From positions 10,594,078 through 10,658,077 of the forward strand of contig CM042088.1 of the NCBI GenBank assembly GCA_023512835.1: a DNA stretch of 64,000 nt, written 5' to 3'. How positions within the stretch are numbered: the first letter of the stretch is position 1; every line of letters starts with the position of its first letter. Source of the stretch: Taxillus chinensis. Its lineage: Eukaryota; Streptophyta; Magnoliopsida; Santalales; Loranthaceae. The translations under genes were made by a program, and so were the position numbers. Under the pieces are notes generated by a model. That model did not search any database. It was not told where the DNA came from and worked only from the letters and a program-made list of their open reading frames with translations. Below, piece by piece: positions 21,362-32,611 of the stretch.

Positions 21362-22720
21362 TGTCATCATCAGATTTCATCCAGGCCCTTTTGGTGTGGG
21401 CTCAAACTAAACCAATGGTGAGAAATTTAGAGTCGTCACCAACTGTTTTTGGAGTATAGTTGGATACCTTCTACTTTGAGTAATTTAAAGGTGTGGTCTG
21501 CATTATTATAGAAGAGTTCGGGAGTTGGTTACATGCAGAGAAGGATTAGCACCCCTACAGTGCCCTTTTGGTATCTATTCTCAGAAGAGGAGGTTTCTAT
21601 TTCTTTGCACTATTTTAGATTGGGTAAAGGCACTATAGTTTTCCTAGAAAGTCTATGCTTTTTACTTAGCTAATTATTTGTCAAAGTTATAGTTAAAATT
21701 GATTTATCTTAAATTTCTAAAGGAAATCCTAAATGTTTTGTTTTGTTTTTTTGTTTTTTCTTTTTTTTTGTTTTTAAATGAAACATGAAATCTTTTTGGT
21801 TTTTGGTTTGAAAATATTTTTTTTGTTTTTTTGTTTTTGTTTTTTTTCATTTACTTTATTAATATTAATCTATGACATTCAATTCCCTAATCTAAAGTGA
21901 ACCCACAAATGGATAATTCTAAAGGATGTATGTGAGTGGAGGGGTTTTAATTTTTGTTGTTATTGTGGTTGTAAAAGGACACGCTTATCCATTTTTGGTT
22001 TTTTTTTATATTTTCTTTGTTTGTTTTATTTTTAGTGTTGGAAAATATACCAAAGAAAACTATCTTCATCACCATCTCTTTTTTTTTATCTTTTTTATAT
22101 TTATTTATCATAACGTTTTAATATTCCTTCTTTTTTTTTGTTTTTGTTTTAAGTGGAAGACATACCTAATAAAACCGAACAAAATATATTTATATCACTA
22201 TATTATTATTATTAAAAAAATATTTTTACATTTTTAAGTTTTTTTTTGTTTTTTTATTGGAAAACATACCTAATATAACCAAGAAAAATATATTTAAATC
22301 ACTATATCATTATTATTTGAATTAAAAAACTCAAGAAAAATATCTATATCACTATATTCTATTTATGTGGAAAAAAACATTTTTTTACATCTTTTGTTTT
22401 TGTTTTTGCTTTTTTTTTTTTGAAAACTAACCTACTAACACTAAGAAAAATATTTATATCGCTATATTCTATTTATATGAATTAAAAAGACTTTTTTTTA
22501 TCTTTTGTTTTTTTATTGGAAAACTAGCTTAATAACACCAAGAAAAATATCTATATCACTATATTCTATTTATGTGAATTAAAAAAACTGTTTTTTCATC
22601 TTTTGTTTTTTTATTGAAAAGCATACCTAATAAAACAAGGAAAATATATTTATATCACTATATTATATAAAAAAACATTTTTTACACCTTTTAATTTTAT
22701 TTTGTTGTTTCGGGTGAAGC
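21362..22720 (-). repeat. Second Ogre-type LTR, probably incomplete
   Basis: Starts TGTCATCATCAGATTTC. The next ~230 bases align well with the Ogre-like LTR terminus at 10459 (shared GGGCTCAAACTAAACCAATGGTGAGAA-type block in the same orientation, and AAGGATTAGCACCCCTACAG). After about 21720 only the T-rich character is shared. No PBS or internal region is next to its left end; LOG-like coding sequence is. I could not place the right end or a TSD, so a solo LTR and a truncated copy are both possible. Confidence 0.65.
22150..22690. repeat. Tandem repeat, unit about 100 bp, A+T-rich
   Basis: About five degenerate units, each with GGAAAAC-ATACCTAATA, then CCAAGAAAAATATATTTATATCACTATATT, then a poly-T stretch. 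It lies inside the Ogre-type LTR region and explains the open frames there. Confidence 0.7.
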
Positions 22721-22813
22721 TTATTTTGCATATTCAAACTCTCCAAACATCATGGAGCAGAACTTCTTTTTGGTCGGGTGAGATTTGAAGACATTACATG
22801 GTGGTCGGGTGAA

Positions 22814-22841
22814 GGTCGGGTGAAGCTTTCTTCACCCGACC
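22814..22841. repeat. Perfect hairpin, 12-bp arms and 4-base loop
   Basis: Arm GGTCGGGTGAAG at 22814-22825, loop CTTT, and the exact reverse complement at 22830-22841. The arm is also preceded by a direct copy of GGTCGGGTGAAG at about 22803. There is no T-run directly after it and no gene beside it, so I do not call it a terminator. Confidence 0.7.
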
Positions 22842-22990
22842 AAAGCCCAAATTTCGGTGATGTATTTCTTTTTTTTTTAGGTCACTTATTCTATTCTGGA
22901 CCGAAGTCATTTGATCAAAAAACGGGCACTAAACACTCAAGTCAAAGGAGAATTAATTGAAGAAATTGAAATTCAAAATGGGTGCTCTAC

Positions 22991-24117
22991 ATTTGGATTG
23001 AGGTTTTTATGGGAATTAAGAGAGTTTGAAGGACAATATTTAATCCCTTTTTCAAATTCAAAAAAGTGAGAGTTACATGGGATTAAATATGGGTTAATTA
23101 TTTGGAAAAATTATGAGGAATAATAAGGAATTCAAAATTTAAACATTCAAATTCAGCTTGAGAGGCTAAAGGGAGGCTGCTCCATCATTTGTAAGCATTT
23201 AGTTATCATCCAATTCTCTTTCATTCTACAATTCCATTCCTCGTCTAGAGTAGACAAAGGGAGAGTGAAGAAGGTTTGGGGATCTCTTGGAGTTTGAAGA
23301 CAATCTGCTGGGAAAAGAATATCAACTTTGGAATTGTTGGTCTAAATAGGCAAGCTATCCTTTTGGTATTCTTATTCCATGTTTTGTAATTTTGTTGTTT
23401 TCAATCAAATTATGGAAGCTTAAAAACCCTTGATTGAGGTTAGGATGGAGTTTGATGTAATAAATTAAATTGCAATGTTTTAGTTTAATCTTTTTCACTT
23501 TGTGAATGTTTATTGAATATCTTGGGCTAAAATATAAAATGGACTTTGGCCATTTCATTTTATCATCATAGGTACTTATGTGAAGAATTGAAAAATGAAG
23601 CATAATTACTAGAAAAGATAAGATAATCAAACTAGGGGTTGCATAATTTGCGAAAGCCAGTGTAAAACCTAGGATACCAAGTTAAGAGTGGGTGTGGTGC
23701 ACCCACTCTTAAAGGGTCACCCGTCCCCCATGCTAAAGTGTATACACGAATTATGATACTTGAAAAAGGCTAATTCATGCTTTAGAGGTTGGATATTAAA
23801 TATTGTCACAAGGAAATAATTAGATTGAACTAAGACATATTCATGGGAAAAATACATCAAATCAAATCTTAACTCCAATCACCTTTATCAATCGAACTTA
23901 TCTCTACACGAACAAGCTTATTTTCATTTCTCACATCCATTCAATCAATTTGTTTTAAATTCAATTCTGTTTTTATATATTTTTAACCAAAAATCTCTTT
24001 ATAAGCTAGTTAAAATTTTCAATTTCTTCATCCTTCCCTTTGGGTTCGACAAACCGGACTTAAATATCCACTTTATTACTTGTCACGATTTGTACACTTG
24101 CAAATTGCCGATCAGTG
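22991..24117. other. Unassigned sequence, LTR-like end near 24050-24110
   Basis: A+T-rich, with no coding region. CCTTTGGGTTCGACAAACCGGACTT and then TTGTCACGATTTGTACACTTGCA at about 24035-24105 resemble the U5 end of some plant Ty3/gypsy LTRs, but I found neither a matching LTR start nor a PBS. Confidence 0.3.
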
Positions 24118-24857
24118 CACATCCTAGACCTCCCTCGCCTCCTATTACTGAGGCTATAGTGGCTGCAGAGACTGCTACTGCCCCTTCAACTCATCCATAT
24201 CCCTAGTCATATCCTTCATCGAGCCTTGCATACCCTGCATGGTGTCCTATATCTGACTTAACACCTGAGCCAAATCAGGTCTAACAATAAGAGCAGGCGA
24301 ACTCTGCTGTGGGCTCTACAACCCCTAGTGCCTAAACTCTATCGTTAGCTCCTTTATAGGTCCTTAACCTCGGACAATCCTCCTCGGTGGTGCCATCACA
24401 CTGGCCACAATAATAAACAACAAACAATCAACACTAGCATTACTGGCACAAACATCCATCAAAAGGCACAAAACAATCCATAGGCTCTTACAACACGACC
24501 TATGGGTCAACAACAAAGCAGTAGGGTCCATCTCCCCCTATCTGCATCATACACATAACATCATGTTACCCCTCAGGGTACATAACAGCAAATCAAGCCA
24601 TGGCTAATAGCCACATGCTATCTTGGCACCAATGCAATCACATCCATCACACAAAGGCAATTTAGTGTCCTAGATGCACACAATCATATCAAAAGATATG
24701 TAACCATCCAAATATATGCTCCTAGGATGATGTACCTGACACCAACATAACGTAGAACACATGTAAGAACTGTGTTGATTAGGTGTCCTCCCTACAATTT
24801 TTCAAGTCACATGGGATCAATTAATCCTCTCTCACTAACCTAGGTCCACTAGACCAT
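24118..24857 (-). pseudogene. Chromovirus gag remnant (N-terminal)
   Basis: Leader and beginning of gag of a - strand Tekay-type element. A start-like MAPPRRIVRG block at about 24396-24366 is followed by stop-ridden sequence with I-V-R-P-D-L-A-Q-V-L and M-Q-G-M-Q-G-S-M-K-D-M (about 24280-24190), a coiled-coil N terminus typical of these Gag proteins. Numerous stops mean no protein is made. It is cut off at about 24118, where unrelated LTR-like sequence begins. The assignment rests mainly on its position next to a PBS and LTR. Confidence 0.5.
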
Positions 24858-24869
24858 ACTCTGATATCA
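24858..24869 (-). promoter_or_regulatory. Degenerate tRNA-Met primer binding site
   Basis: On the - strand TGATATCAGAGT, two transitions away from the common plant PBS TGGTATCAGAGC. It lies three bases from the LTR terminus at 24873, as expected. Confidence 0.75.
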
Positions 24870-24872
24870 ACT

Positions 24873-25295
24873 TGTCATGCCCCCAAATTCTAAGGAACTT
24901 GAAACCAGGAACATGACTTTCCCTTGTCCGCACTTGAAGGGTTAAGGAAATAGATACCACACTGCAGGTGTTGTCTTAATTATGCAAACCAGTATAATCA
25001 TACATCAAGCGTAATTTTGTATTTTCCACATATCATGAATACAAAAAGTCAAATAGTCATACATATAATATATGTCAACACACATACATCACACTACTAT
25101 AACAAGTCACATACAACTGTCCACAGATCCATGTCCGGGATAAACCAAAGAGTCAATACATAATTGTACTAAAACATATATTAGAGTTGTGGGCATGTCC
25201 TCTTAGAAGAAAGATCTCCACTATTCTCAGGTCTCACATGAAAAGAGTAAATAACAAAGTGGGGATAAGCTATAAGCTTAGTAGGTAACCCTATA
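24873..25295 (-). repeat. Tekay-type 5' LTR fragment
   Basis: Begins TGTCATGCCCCCAAATTC and follows the other Tekay LTRs (GGAACATGACTTTCCCTTG, then TGTTGTCTTAATTATG, then the GGAAGAAAGATCTCC region). It stops at 25295, where a different chromovirus LTR starts, so about 2 kb of it is missing or displaced. Confidence 0.75.
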
Positions 25296-25804
25296 TGTCA
25301 CGCCCCGGATTTCCCAACACTGAGGAACCGGTTAGTGATGCCTCATGCCTCACACCTAGGAGGACAAAGGGTTAGTGAATGGTCACCTAATAGGGCTCCC
25401 TTAAGGGTTGCTGCCCCAAAACCTGCAATAACCTCATACATGACATGCACAACCATATAATAACCACTATGTAATAAAACTGTGTCTCAAAATAAATAGG
25501 GTCACCAACCCCAAAACACGGTGTCTTAAATAAATACATCAATCTCTAGGAAATACATGAGTCTCCGTCTCATCAATTACAATTTCTCAATAAAATTGTA
25601 AATCAAACACACATGCTTGTAATTCCCCTAACGCCCGCTAGGTCCTACAGAGAAAGACATCAAAGGTGGGTAAGCAAACCATAGCTCAGTAGGGGTTATG
25701 CCTCCCTGGACCAACCCAAAATCTACTCCACAATATGCTCGTGCAAATATGTACAGTGTAGTGTAGTTAAAATAACAGTACACCACACTTAAAGGAATCA
25801 AAGG

Positions 25805-26050
25805 TGGTTCCCTCAATGGAACCTAAATGCTCGTGTCCACTCTAGGACCGTCCCCTCAATGGGACCTCAATAACTCATGTCCATCCCATGAATTGTTCCC
25901 TCAATGGAACCTCAATACCTCATGTCCAATCTAGGACTGTCCCCTTAATGGAACCTCAATACCTCATGTTCAATCTAGGACTGTTCCCTCAATGGAACCT
26001 CAACATCTCATATTCAACGCAGGACTGTCCTCTCAATGGGACCTCAATAT
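25805..26050. repeat. Minisatellite in the chromovirus LTR
   Basis: About five units of CCTCAATGG(A/G)ACCTCAATA followed by CTCATGTCCAATCTAGGACTGTCC, 50-60 bases each with point differences. Confidence 0.85.
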
Positions 26051-26148
26051 CACATACCCAAATAAAATAGTATGCACACAAGTATCTCATCACACATCAA
26101 AATTTTAGAATAATAATTTTCACACATATATCCCAATACTCAATGCAC

Positions 26149-26151
<3 letters not shown>

Positions 26152-26187
<36 letters not shown>
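26152..26187. repeat. (AT)n microsatellite
   Basis: About 18 uninterrupted AT units within the chromovirus LTR. Confidence 0.95.
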
Positions 26188-26191
<4 letters not shown>

Positions 26192-26501
26192 CAACACCTC
26201 TATTCAAATGTCACAACACAACATGCTTATATACACATAAATCAACAAATCTCAATATGCATTGACATCAAGGTCACTCATCGCAATGCGATAGCTTCTC
26301 GAATCATTTTATCAAAATAGAGTTCAAAAGCTCAACATTTAGAATCTCCACAACCACTGAAATAGATTCAACGGGATAGAACTACTTACCTCAAATCTAG
26401 TTGCGTGATAGGGTTTCGGCTTGAAGGATTTTCCTTGCTCCTTGCCCCACTCTGATAGGCACCTCCCTAGTCCAAGAATGCAGCGGCAGCAATCGAACCA
26501 A

Positions 26502-26502
26502 T

Positions 26503-26552
<50 letters not shown>
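26502..26552. repeat. (TC)n microsatellite
   Basis: About 25 CT/TC units within the chromovirus LTR. The serine-leucine or arginine-glutamate open frames here are artefacts of the repeat. Confidence 0.95.
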
Positions 26553-26555
<3 letters not shown>

Positions 26556-26689
26556 CCACCTCCAAAAGTGCAACGATGGCTAGGCTTTTTTTTCCCTCCC
26601 GAAAATACAGAATATATATATATATAACAATGAAAACATGCTATACTAGGTTGACATGGCTTAGAATACACATCGCCTTCATGTCTACC

Positions 26690-26960
26690 TTCGTTACTCC
26701 GGATCACTTGATGCTGCGGATCAATTTGAGCTAGCCACACTACGGATTACTCCGAACGACCGAGTTTGAGGGATTGCTTAAACTAATGGGATCACTCGGA
26801 TCCTTACTTCATGCCAAGGGATTGCTCAGATTCCCTTATTTCGCATTAAGGCTCCTTACTCCGTATCAATGATCACTCGGATTCCCTTATTCCGCATTAA
26901 GGCTCCTTACTCCGTATTATTGAGTCCTTACTCTGGATTTTACCACGATGATCCTTTGCT
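26690..26960 (-). repeat. Sirevirus-like GGAGTAAGGA motifs in a chromovirus LTR
   Basis: On the - strand the words ATACGGAGTAAGGA and ATGCGGAATAAGGGAATCCGAG recur. They are almost the same as those in the Sirevirus LTRs at 18577 and 51913, although the surrounding LTR is a Ty3/gypsy type. Confidence 0.7.
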
Positions 26961-27070
26961 CACTCCAACATACTAAAAAACACATAAAAACTAGAATTTA
27001 GCACCATAAGGCACCTCCCAACCTCTAACTCTCTAAACTAGGACACGGGTCCTCACATCCTCCTCCCCTT

Positions 27071-27458
27071 AAAAACTTTTCACCCTAAAAAAAGCTACCC
27101 CACGTCTCTCACGATTCAACCACAGGGACTAGCACAAAAGCACATAATACTTCCCTTTACACGAATACCACATAGCAACTCATGAAATAACACAAGTATG
27201 CATAACACAACACACCTTATACTTCTCTACACCAACATGCCACAATGCCAATGCATGAGAACTCCTCCACACACATTTACCACAGCACAATACACCATTT
27301 CAAACACACATTGCAACCATACTTGCATAAAATACACATTATTTATTCCACATACTTAGCACAACTATGCGAAACAAAATACACATGAATGCACAAGATG
27401 GAACAATGTAATCAAACAATACACATGAATGGTAAAACACACCAGCCTCCTCCCCCCT
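27071..27458 (-). other. 3' untranslated part of the second chromovirus
   Basis: Lies between the pol stop and the PPT; A/C-rich on the + strand, with no coding sequence. Confidence 0.6.
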
Positions 27459-28243
27459 TTATGACTGTTCACCCTCGAACAACTCGGGAAACTGATCACG
27501 CATTATGGATTCTCGTTCCCAAGTTTCCTCCTCAATGCCTCGATGTGTCCACAAAACACGAACTAAAGGAACAGTCTTCCCACGCAGAATCTTGTCCCGC
27601 CTATCTAGGACCTGAATAGGAGTCTCCACGATAGTAATATCATCCTCGATATCTAAATCTCCCCAAGCTACCATGTGCGCTGGATCAGGATGGTATTTCC
27701 TCAACTAGGACACATGGAACACACTATGCACTCGACTCAAACGCGGAGGGAGCACTAAACGATATGCCACAAGACCAACTCGCTCTAGGATGTCAAAAGG
27801 TCCAATGTACCATGGAGATAACTTGGAACCTTTTTCAAGCCGGTGATGCCCCCTCCTCGGGGAAACTCGAAGAAACACATGATTCCCTACAGCAAACTCC
27901 AAAGGTCTCCTCCTCCTATCCATATAAGATCTTTGTCTACTCTGAGCTGTAAGCAACCGCTGTCGAATCACTCGGACTTTCTCGGTGGCATCCTACACCA
28001 ACTGTGGTCCCAACAAAGCTGTCTCATCGGCCTCAGCCCAACACAGGGGTGACCTGTAGGGTCTACCATACTACGCCTCGTACGAAGCCATCCCAATGGA
28101 GGCTTGATAACTGTTGTTGTAGGCAAACTCCACCAATGGAAGGTGGGTGGCCCACGGACCCCCAAAATCCATCACACAAGCTCTAAGCATATCCTTCAAG
28201 GTCTGGATAGTCCTTTTGGATTTCCCATCAGTCTCTGATTGCA
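27459..28243 (-). pseudogene. Chromovirus integrase C terminus and chromodomain
   Basis: The 3' end of pol on the - strand. From 28243 the frame reads [17 protein letters not shown] (integrase Glu region; the usual S-E-R-T reads S-K-R-T, so the catalytic Glu is Lys). Then come a frameshift, HLPLVE, and from 27971 RPLEFAVGNHVFLRVSPRRG and GPFDILERVGLVAYRL. A TAG at 27705 separates the last part, VRVLWTHRGIEEETWERES, the chromodomain-like tail, which ends at 27459. The rest of pol is missing, because Copia gag sequence begins at about 28244. Comparison with 14644-15458 shows the same domain order but a distinct subfamily. Confidence 0.83.
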
Positions 28244-30060
28244 TTTGGTTACTGTAGTAGTCTTGGACTCCTTCAGATGTTTCTCTATCTTCTCATCATT
28301 TAGACCACCCTTTCCTTTCTTGTGGCTCTAGGTCACAACGGTGGTCTTCTTAGGATTGTCTTGGAAATCTGAATTAATGACCTTCCTTGCTGCCTGCGGT
28401 GTCGTGATCTCCTTCCTAGCCTCCTGCAGTGTTGCTCCGATTTTCTGAGCAATTTGTGGTGTTCTGAGAGATGTGATCTAGATACATTCAGAGGTTAAGG
28501 CTTGAGTGGCCTTGTCTTTTGAGATCTTCTTTCGAAAGTCTACTAGTTTTTCTTCAAGCCTCTGGATGGTCGTGTTTTCGGTGGTGAGTTATGTGAAAAT
28601 GTCATTACATATCTTGCCTTGCTCCTCTAACTTGAGCTTTAGGATGACAATTTCCTCGTAGAATTTCTTGGGGTCCTCCAACACCTAGTCCTTCTCTTCA
28701 CTGACTTCTTCAAGCTCTCCCTTGGCTTTCTTGATTTCTCCTTTGAGTTTCTTGATCTTGCACTCTCTCTTGTGGATCTCCTCTATTGCAAGCTCGAGCT
28801 CCTCCTCCAGATCTACTTCTTCTTCTTTTACTACCTCTTCCTCCTCTGAGGCAGTACCGCTATTGTCCACCTTTATCTTGAAAACAAAGGTATAATCTGA
28901 TGAACATTCATCTTTATCATCAGATTCTGAAATTCAACTTATATAGTACTTGTATGAGCCCTTCTTCTTCTATAGAGCTGTTGGTCTCCTTGTGGAAGTG
29001 CTTCTTCGGTATGATGTCTTTTTCCATTTTGTATCCTCTTCATCCGAGGCCTCATCATCCGAGTTATTAGCTTTCACCTTGCATTTAGATGCAAAGTGCC
29101 TCCATTTTCTACATTTAAAACATCTAAGGGAAAGACCTTCTTTCCCTTTTATACCAGTTTGCTTTCCTGCTCCACCTCTTTTAAATTTTCTGGTGAAGTA
29201 AGCAACAACCTCATCTTCACCCTTTTCGCTATCACTGTCCTCTTGTTCTTTTGAGGACTCAACTTCTTTCTTTATCTTTAATTTCTTCAAAGTCTTGATG
29301 GCTACTTCTTTTGATTCCTTGGCTGTAGGCTGGGATGTTGATGTGGATGGTTCTTCATAAGATTGTAGCTTCATTTCGAATGCAGTCAGACTGCACTGCA
29401 ATTCTTGTAATGTCATCGTCTCCAGATCTTGGTTGTTTTCCAAAATTTCTACCCTTGGAATGAATCTCTTGGGTAGAACTCTCAGCACCTTCTTTACAAT
29501 TGCAAAGTTTTTCTTATTTTTGCCATGATTTCTCATGTCATTGACAATCTCTGTTAGCCGTACAAAGAACTCCTATATACTCTCCTACTCCTCCATTTTG
29601 AGAGCTTTAAATCTCTGAGTATACAATTGTAGCCTAGTTTCCTTTAGTCTGTCATCACCTTGATAGACACTTTCCAGTCGATCTCATAGCTCCTTTGCTA
29701 CTCTACAGTCCATCACCTTTGCATATTCAAAGTATGTGAGTGTTGATGTAATCAACTCAGAGCTCTGCCGTTTAGCTCATAAGTTCTTCTTTCAACTTCT
29801 GTGGGATCTCTGTTGTTGGATGGTTCTATGTATCCATCTCTAATTACCCGCTCAACGTCCATACCCATGGACATAAACACCATCTCCATTCTTGCTCTCA
29901 ACATCTTGTAATTTGTGCCATAAAAAATGGACACTCTTTTTACGTAGTTGCAGCTGGTACTTGGTCCACTGATAGGAATCTCCCTTATATGTATATACCA
30001 ATGAACTCTTGCCCAGTCCACTAAGCTGTTAAGCCACAGATCTCTGCAACACAAATATAT
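28244..30060 (-). pseudogene. Copia gag (broken)
   Basis: Gag of a Ty1/copia element on the - strand. The N-terminal block (about 29985-29760) reads VKRVSIFYGTNYKMLRARME, the conserved start of such Gag proteins. After several stops the core follows (29536-28970: KVLRVLPKRFIPRVEILE, LQELQCSLTAFEMKL) and then a zinc knuckle, CFKCRKWRHFASKC, which keeps C-C-H-C but has Trp-Arg where Gly is usual. A Glu/Lys-rich coiled coil follows (28870-28685). Frames are interrupted at about 29752 and 28968, and the sequence ends at about 28244 against chromovirus integrase. No protease or integrase remains. Confidence 0.8.
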
Positions 30061-30149
30061 TGATATGTGAAATCACTTCTCCACAGAGTGATTGATCTGT
30101 CTCTAGTGAGAACTTAGCTCTGTACTAATTGATATTCCCAAGATCCAAG

Positions 30150-31801
30150 CAAGATTGTCTGGGTATATGTATGTGTGTATACAAAGAGGGGGTGAATCTG
30201 TATACTAAAACTATTTTCTTTAGTTTTAAGAGTAGTATGATACTTAGAGGTATTCTACAGATGTGGTTCTTCTTTGGGTGGTATTTCAGTGTCTTATGCA
30301 ATATCAGATTAACAGTAGGTATGTATGGGAAGTAAAAGACAAAAACACACGGTTTATGTGGTTCGATCAATATGATCTACTCCACGGTGGTGAGGGTGTA
30401 CCTACACCGAGTCCAATCCATTATATACGTTCAATATAGTAGGGTCTAGCCCTTGTTACAATAGGATCAACTCTCTTTTCTCTTAAATGCAAATACAAAA
30501 ACAGTATTACTCCAGTACTCACTCACTGTGACGAACTGTCTAGAGTAATCTGCTCCTATGTATTCAATCATTTGCATTGCTTGACCTTCAACCACTACTT
30601 TTCTAAACTCATAATCTGTTCGTTGAATGTATGAGAAACGAAGTCAGATTAACTCATTGTTATCTTACTTTCAATGTTCCTCTTGTGTGTGTGTGTGTGT
30701 GTGTGTGTATATCATACGCACTACTTTATGTCGTCTTTTTTGTATCGCTCTAGATACCTTTCTTGTATTCTTTAATATTCTGACATATTTTTTGAAGTAA
30801 GGTATATCCTTGCTTTTATAGGATAGCTGTAGTATGAAACCCTTCTGCTAGGGTTAAGCATATTCCACTTTCTGATCTCCATCGTTGAAACAGGTTAAGC
30901 CACCATTAGATACGTCCATGTGTTTTCTAGTACTTAGCATGCTAAAAGAAACATTATCCGAGCGGTAACTTACTTAAACGGCGGCCTTCAGTGTGTTTCA
31001 CTCCTTCGACTAGCCACAGCCTCGAAGATGTATGCCTCGTAGCTTCGCTGTTACCTCTCTAGGTACATATGCTACTACCTCCGAGTCTTCACCTTCGAAT
31101 CTTCGAGTCTGAATCTTCAAGCCTTGCATCTTCGAATTGATCTTCCAATTCTTCTGCCCTTCGACTTCGAATCTAGGTTAGAACAAATGATCAACTGACT
31201 TTCACTCTATGAGTCTTTGAGTCTTCCTGTCTCCACTTTCAAGCCAGCGACAACCTCATTCTATCTTGGCTAATCATTTGTTTACATTAACATGTCTTTG
31301 TTCACTGTAATGGGTCTCCTAATCTTTGACCCTGCGAGCTTCGACACTACGGGCTTTGACTCTACAATGTTGCCCCTCTACACCCGACGAGTCTTCGAGC
31401 CTACAAGTCTTTGAGTCTCTGAGACGTTGCTCTTCACCTGATTACACCTTGGGTCTTCGAATCTTCGACCCTGTGGATCTACGAGTCTGCAACCCTGTGT
31501 TCCTTCGGTGATGCTTTGAGCCTGATGGTCTGATAATCTTCGACTTTGCATATTTTCGAGTCATTTGATCTTCGACTTTGCATATCTTCAAGTTATCTGA
31601 TCTTCGACCTTGTGAGTCTACGAGTCTCCGGATCTTTGACCCGGATCTCAGAATCTGTAAGCACATGGTTAGACTCCCTCTACAACCTTACTATAAGAGA
31701 TCACTCTACGAAGTTATCCAACTAGTACAGATTTTCAACTCTGTGTCCTCCCACTTTCGTATTCTGTTGACAACAATGACAACCAAAATATCATGAGAAC
31801 A
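30150..31801 (-). repeat. Probable 5' LTR of the broken Copia element
   Basis: It lies upstream of gag on the - strand. TTCACCCCCTCTTTG near 30195-30180 (- strand) is the type of sequence found near the end of U5 in plant Copia LTRs. The other end is probably the GAGAACA near 31801, giving a TGTTCTCATGATATTTTGG start on the - strand. It contains (GT)n at 30685-30708 and many TTCGAATCTTCGAG-type words from about 31000 to 31660. No clear PBS was found, so both ends are approximate. Confidence 0.5.
31000..31660. repeat. TTCGA-type motif cluster in the Copia LTR
   Basis: CTTCGAATCTTCGAGTC, GATCTTCGACTTTGCATATTTTCGAG and similar words recur in two blocks (about 31010-31160 and 31330-31660). They are related in sequence to the GAGGCTTCGA array of the Ogre-like LTR. 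Confidence 0.65.
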
Positions 31802-32602
31802 ACAAAAAGATACTAAAGTAACCTTATCAATTTTATTAAATCAGTATTTTTTTGTTTTTTAAAAGGCATGATGACAATACGGATAATGAATATGTCGCTA
31901 AGGGTTATTATTAAATTTGTTGTACTATCTATATTATATGTAAAGAATTAAACTGGTAAATAAATAAATAAACAAATAAATGTCTTGAAATTGTCTTTTT
32001 CACTAAATATGTATTTTATTTAAATTTTAATGCTCATTTCTTGAAATTTCTAAAATTATTCTTTTGAAAACACATATATTCTCCTCTTAAAATTTTAAAT
32101 CAATTTAAAAAACCCAATGGTCATGCATACATGTAGATGTGGCCACCAATCTCATGTCAAAATGCTTTTTAAAAAATTTATTAAAGAATTCCAAAACATT
32201 CTCTTTAAATTTGTCTTTTCAAAATAGTCAAAAATATATATTTTTATTATTTTAAAATTTTAATTTTTAGTTTCTCTATTTTAACGATTCACTTTTAATT
32301 AAAATAATATTTTTAAATATTTATTTAACAAAAAATATTTAAAAAGAAATGAGAGAGAAATTGAAAATGAAAAAAAGTTAGCAAAATATACTTATTTAAA
32401 GAGTAAAGAGGAAATAGTAAATATTAAATTGAAATGAATATTAAATATATTTTTTATTAAGATAAAGAGACTAACAAGTAATATTTTTTTAAGTATTTTT
32501 ATTTGCTAGACGGAACTTTAATCCGAGACACAACTTAAGAGTATACCGACACAAAATCATATAACAGAATTGTTTTGCGAGAAAAGAAATACTAGCGAGG
32601 CC
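31802..32602. other. A+T-rich intergenic sequence
   Basis: Very A+T-rich, with no coding region, tRNA or terminal repeat that I can recognise. Confidence 0.5.
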
Positions 32603-32611
32603 TACTAATTA

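Larger units (their letters stand above)
25296..27057 (-). repeat. 3' LTR of a second chromovirus subfamily (1.76 kb)
   Basis: On the + strand it runs from TGTCACGCCCCGGATTTCC to GGGTCCTCACA. On the - strand it therefore starts TGTGAGGACCCGTG directly after the PPT AAGGGGAGGAGGA (27058-27070). The matching chromodomain frame lies just upstream on the same strand. It contains a ~55-bp minisatellite, (AT)n, (TC)n and a block of GGAGTAAGGA-type motifs. Confidence 0.8.
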
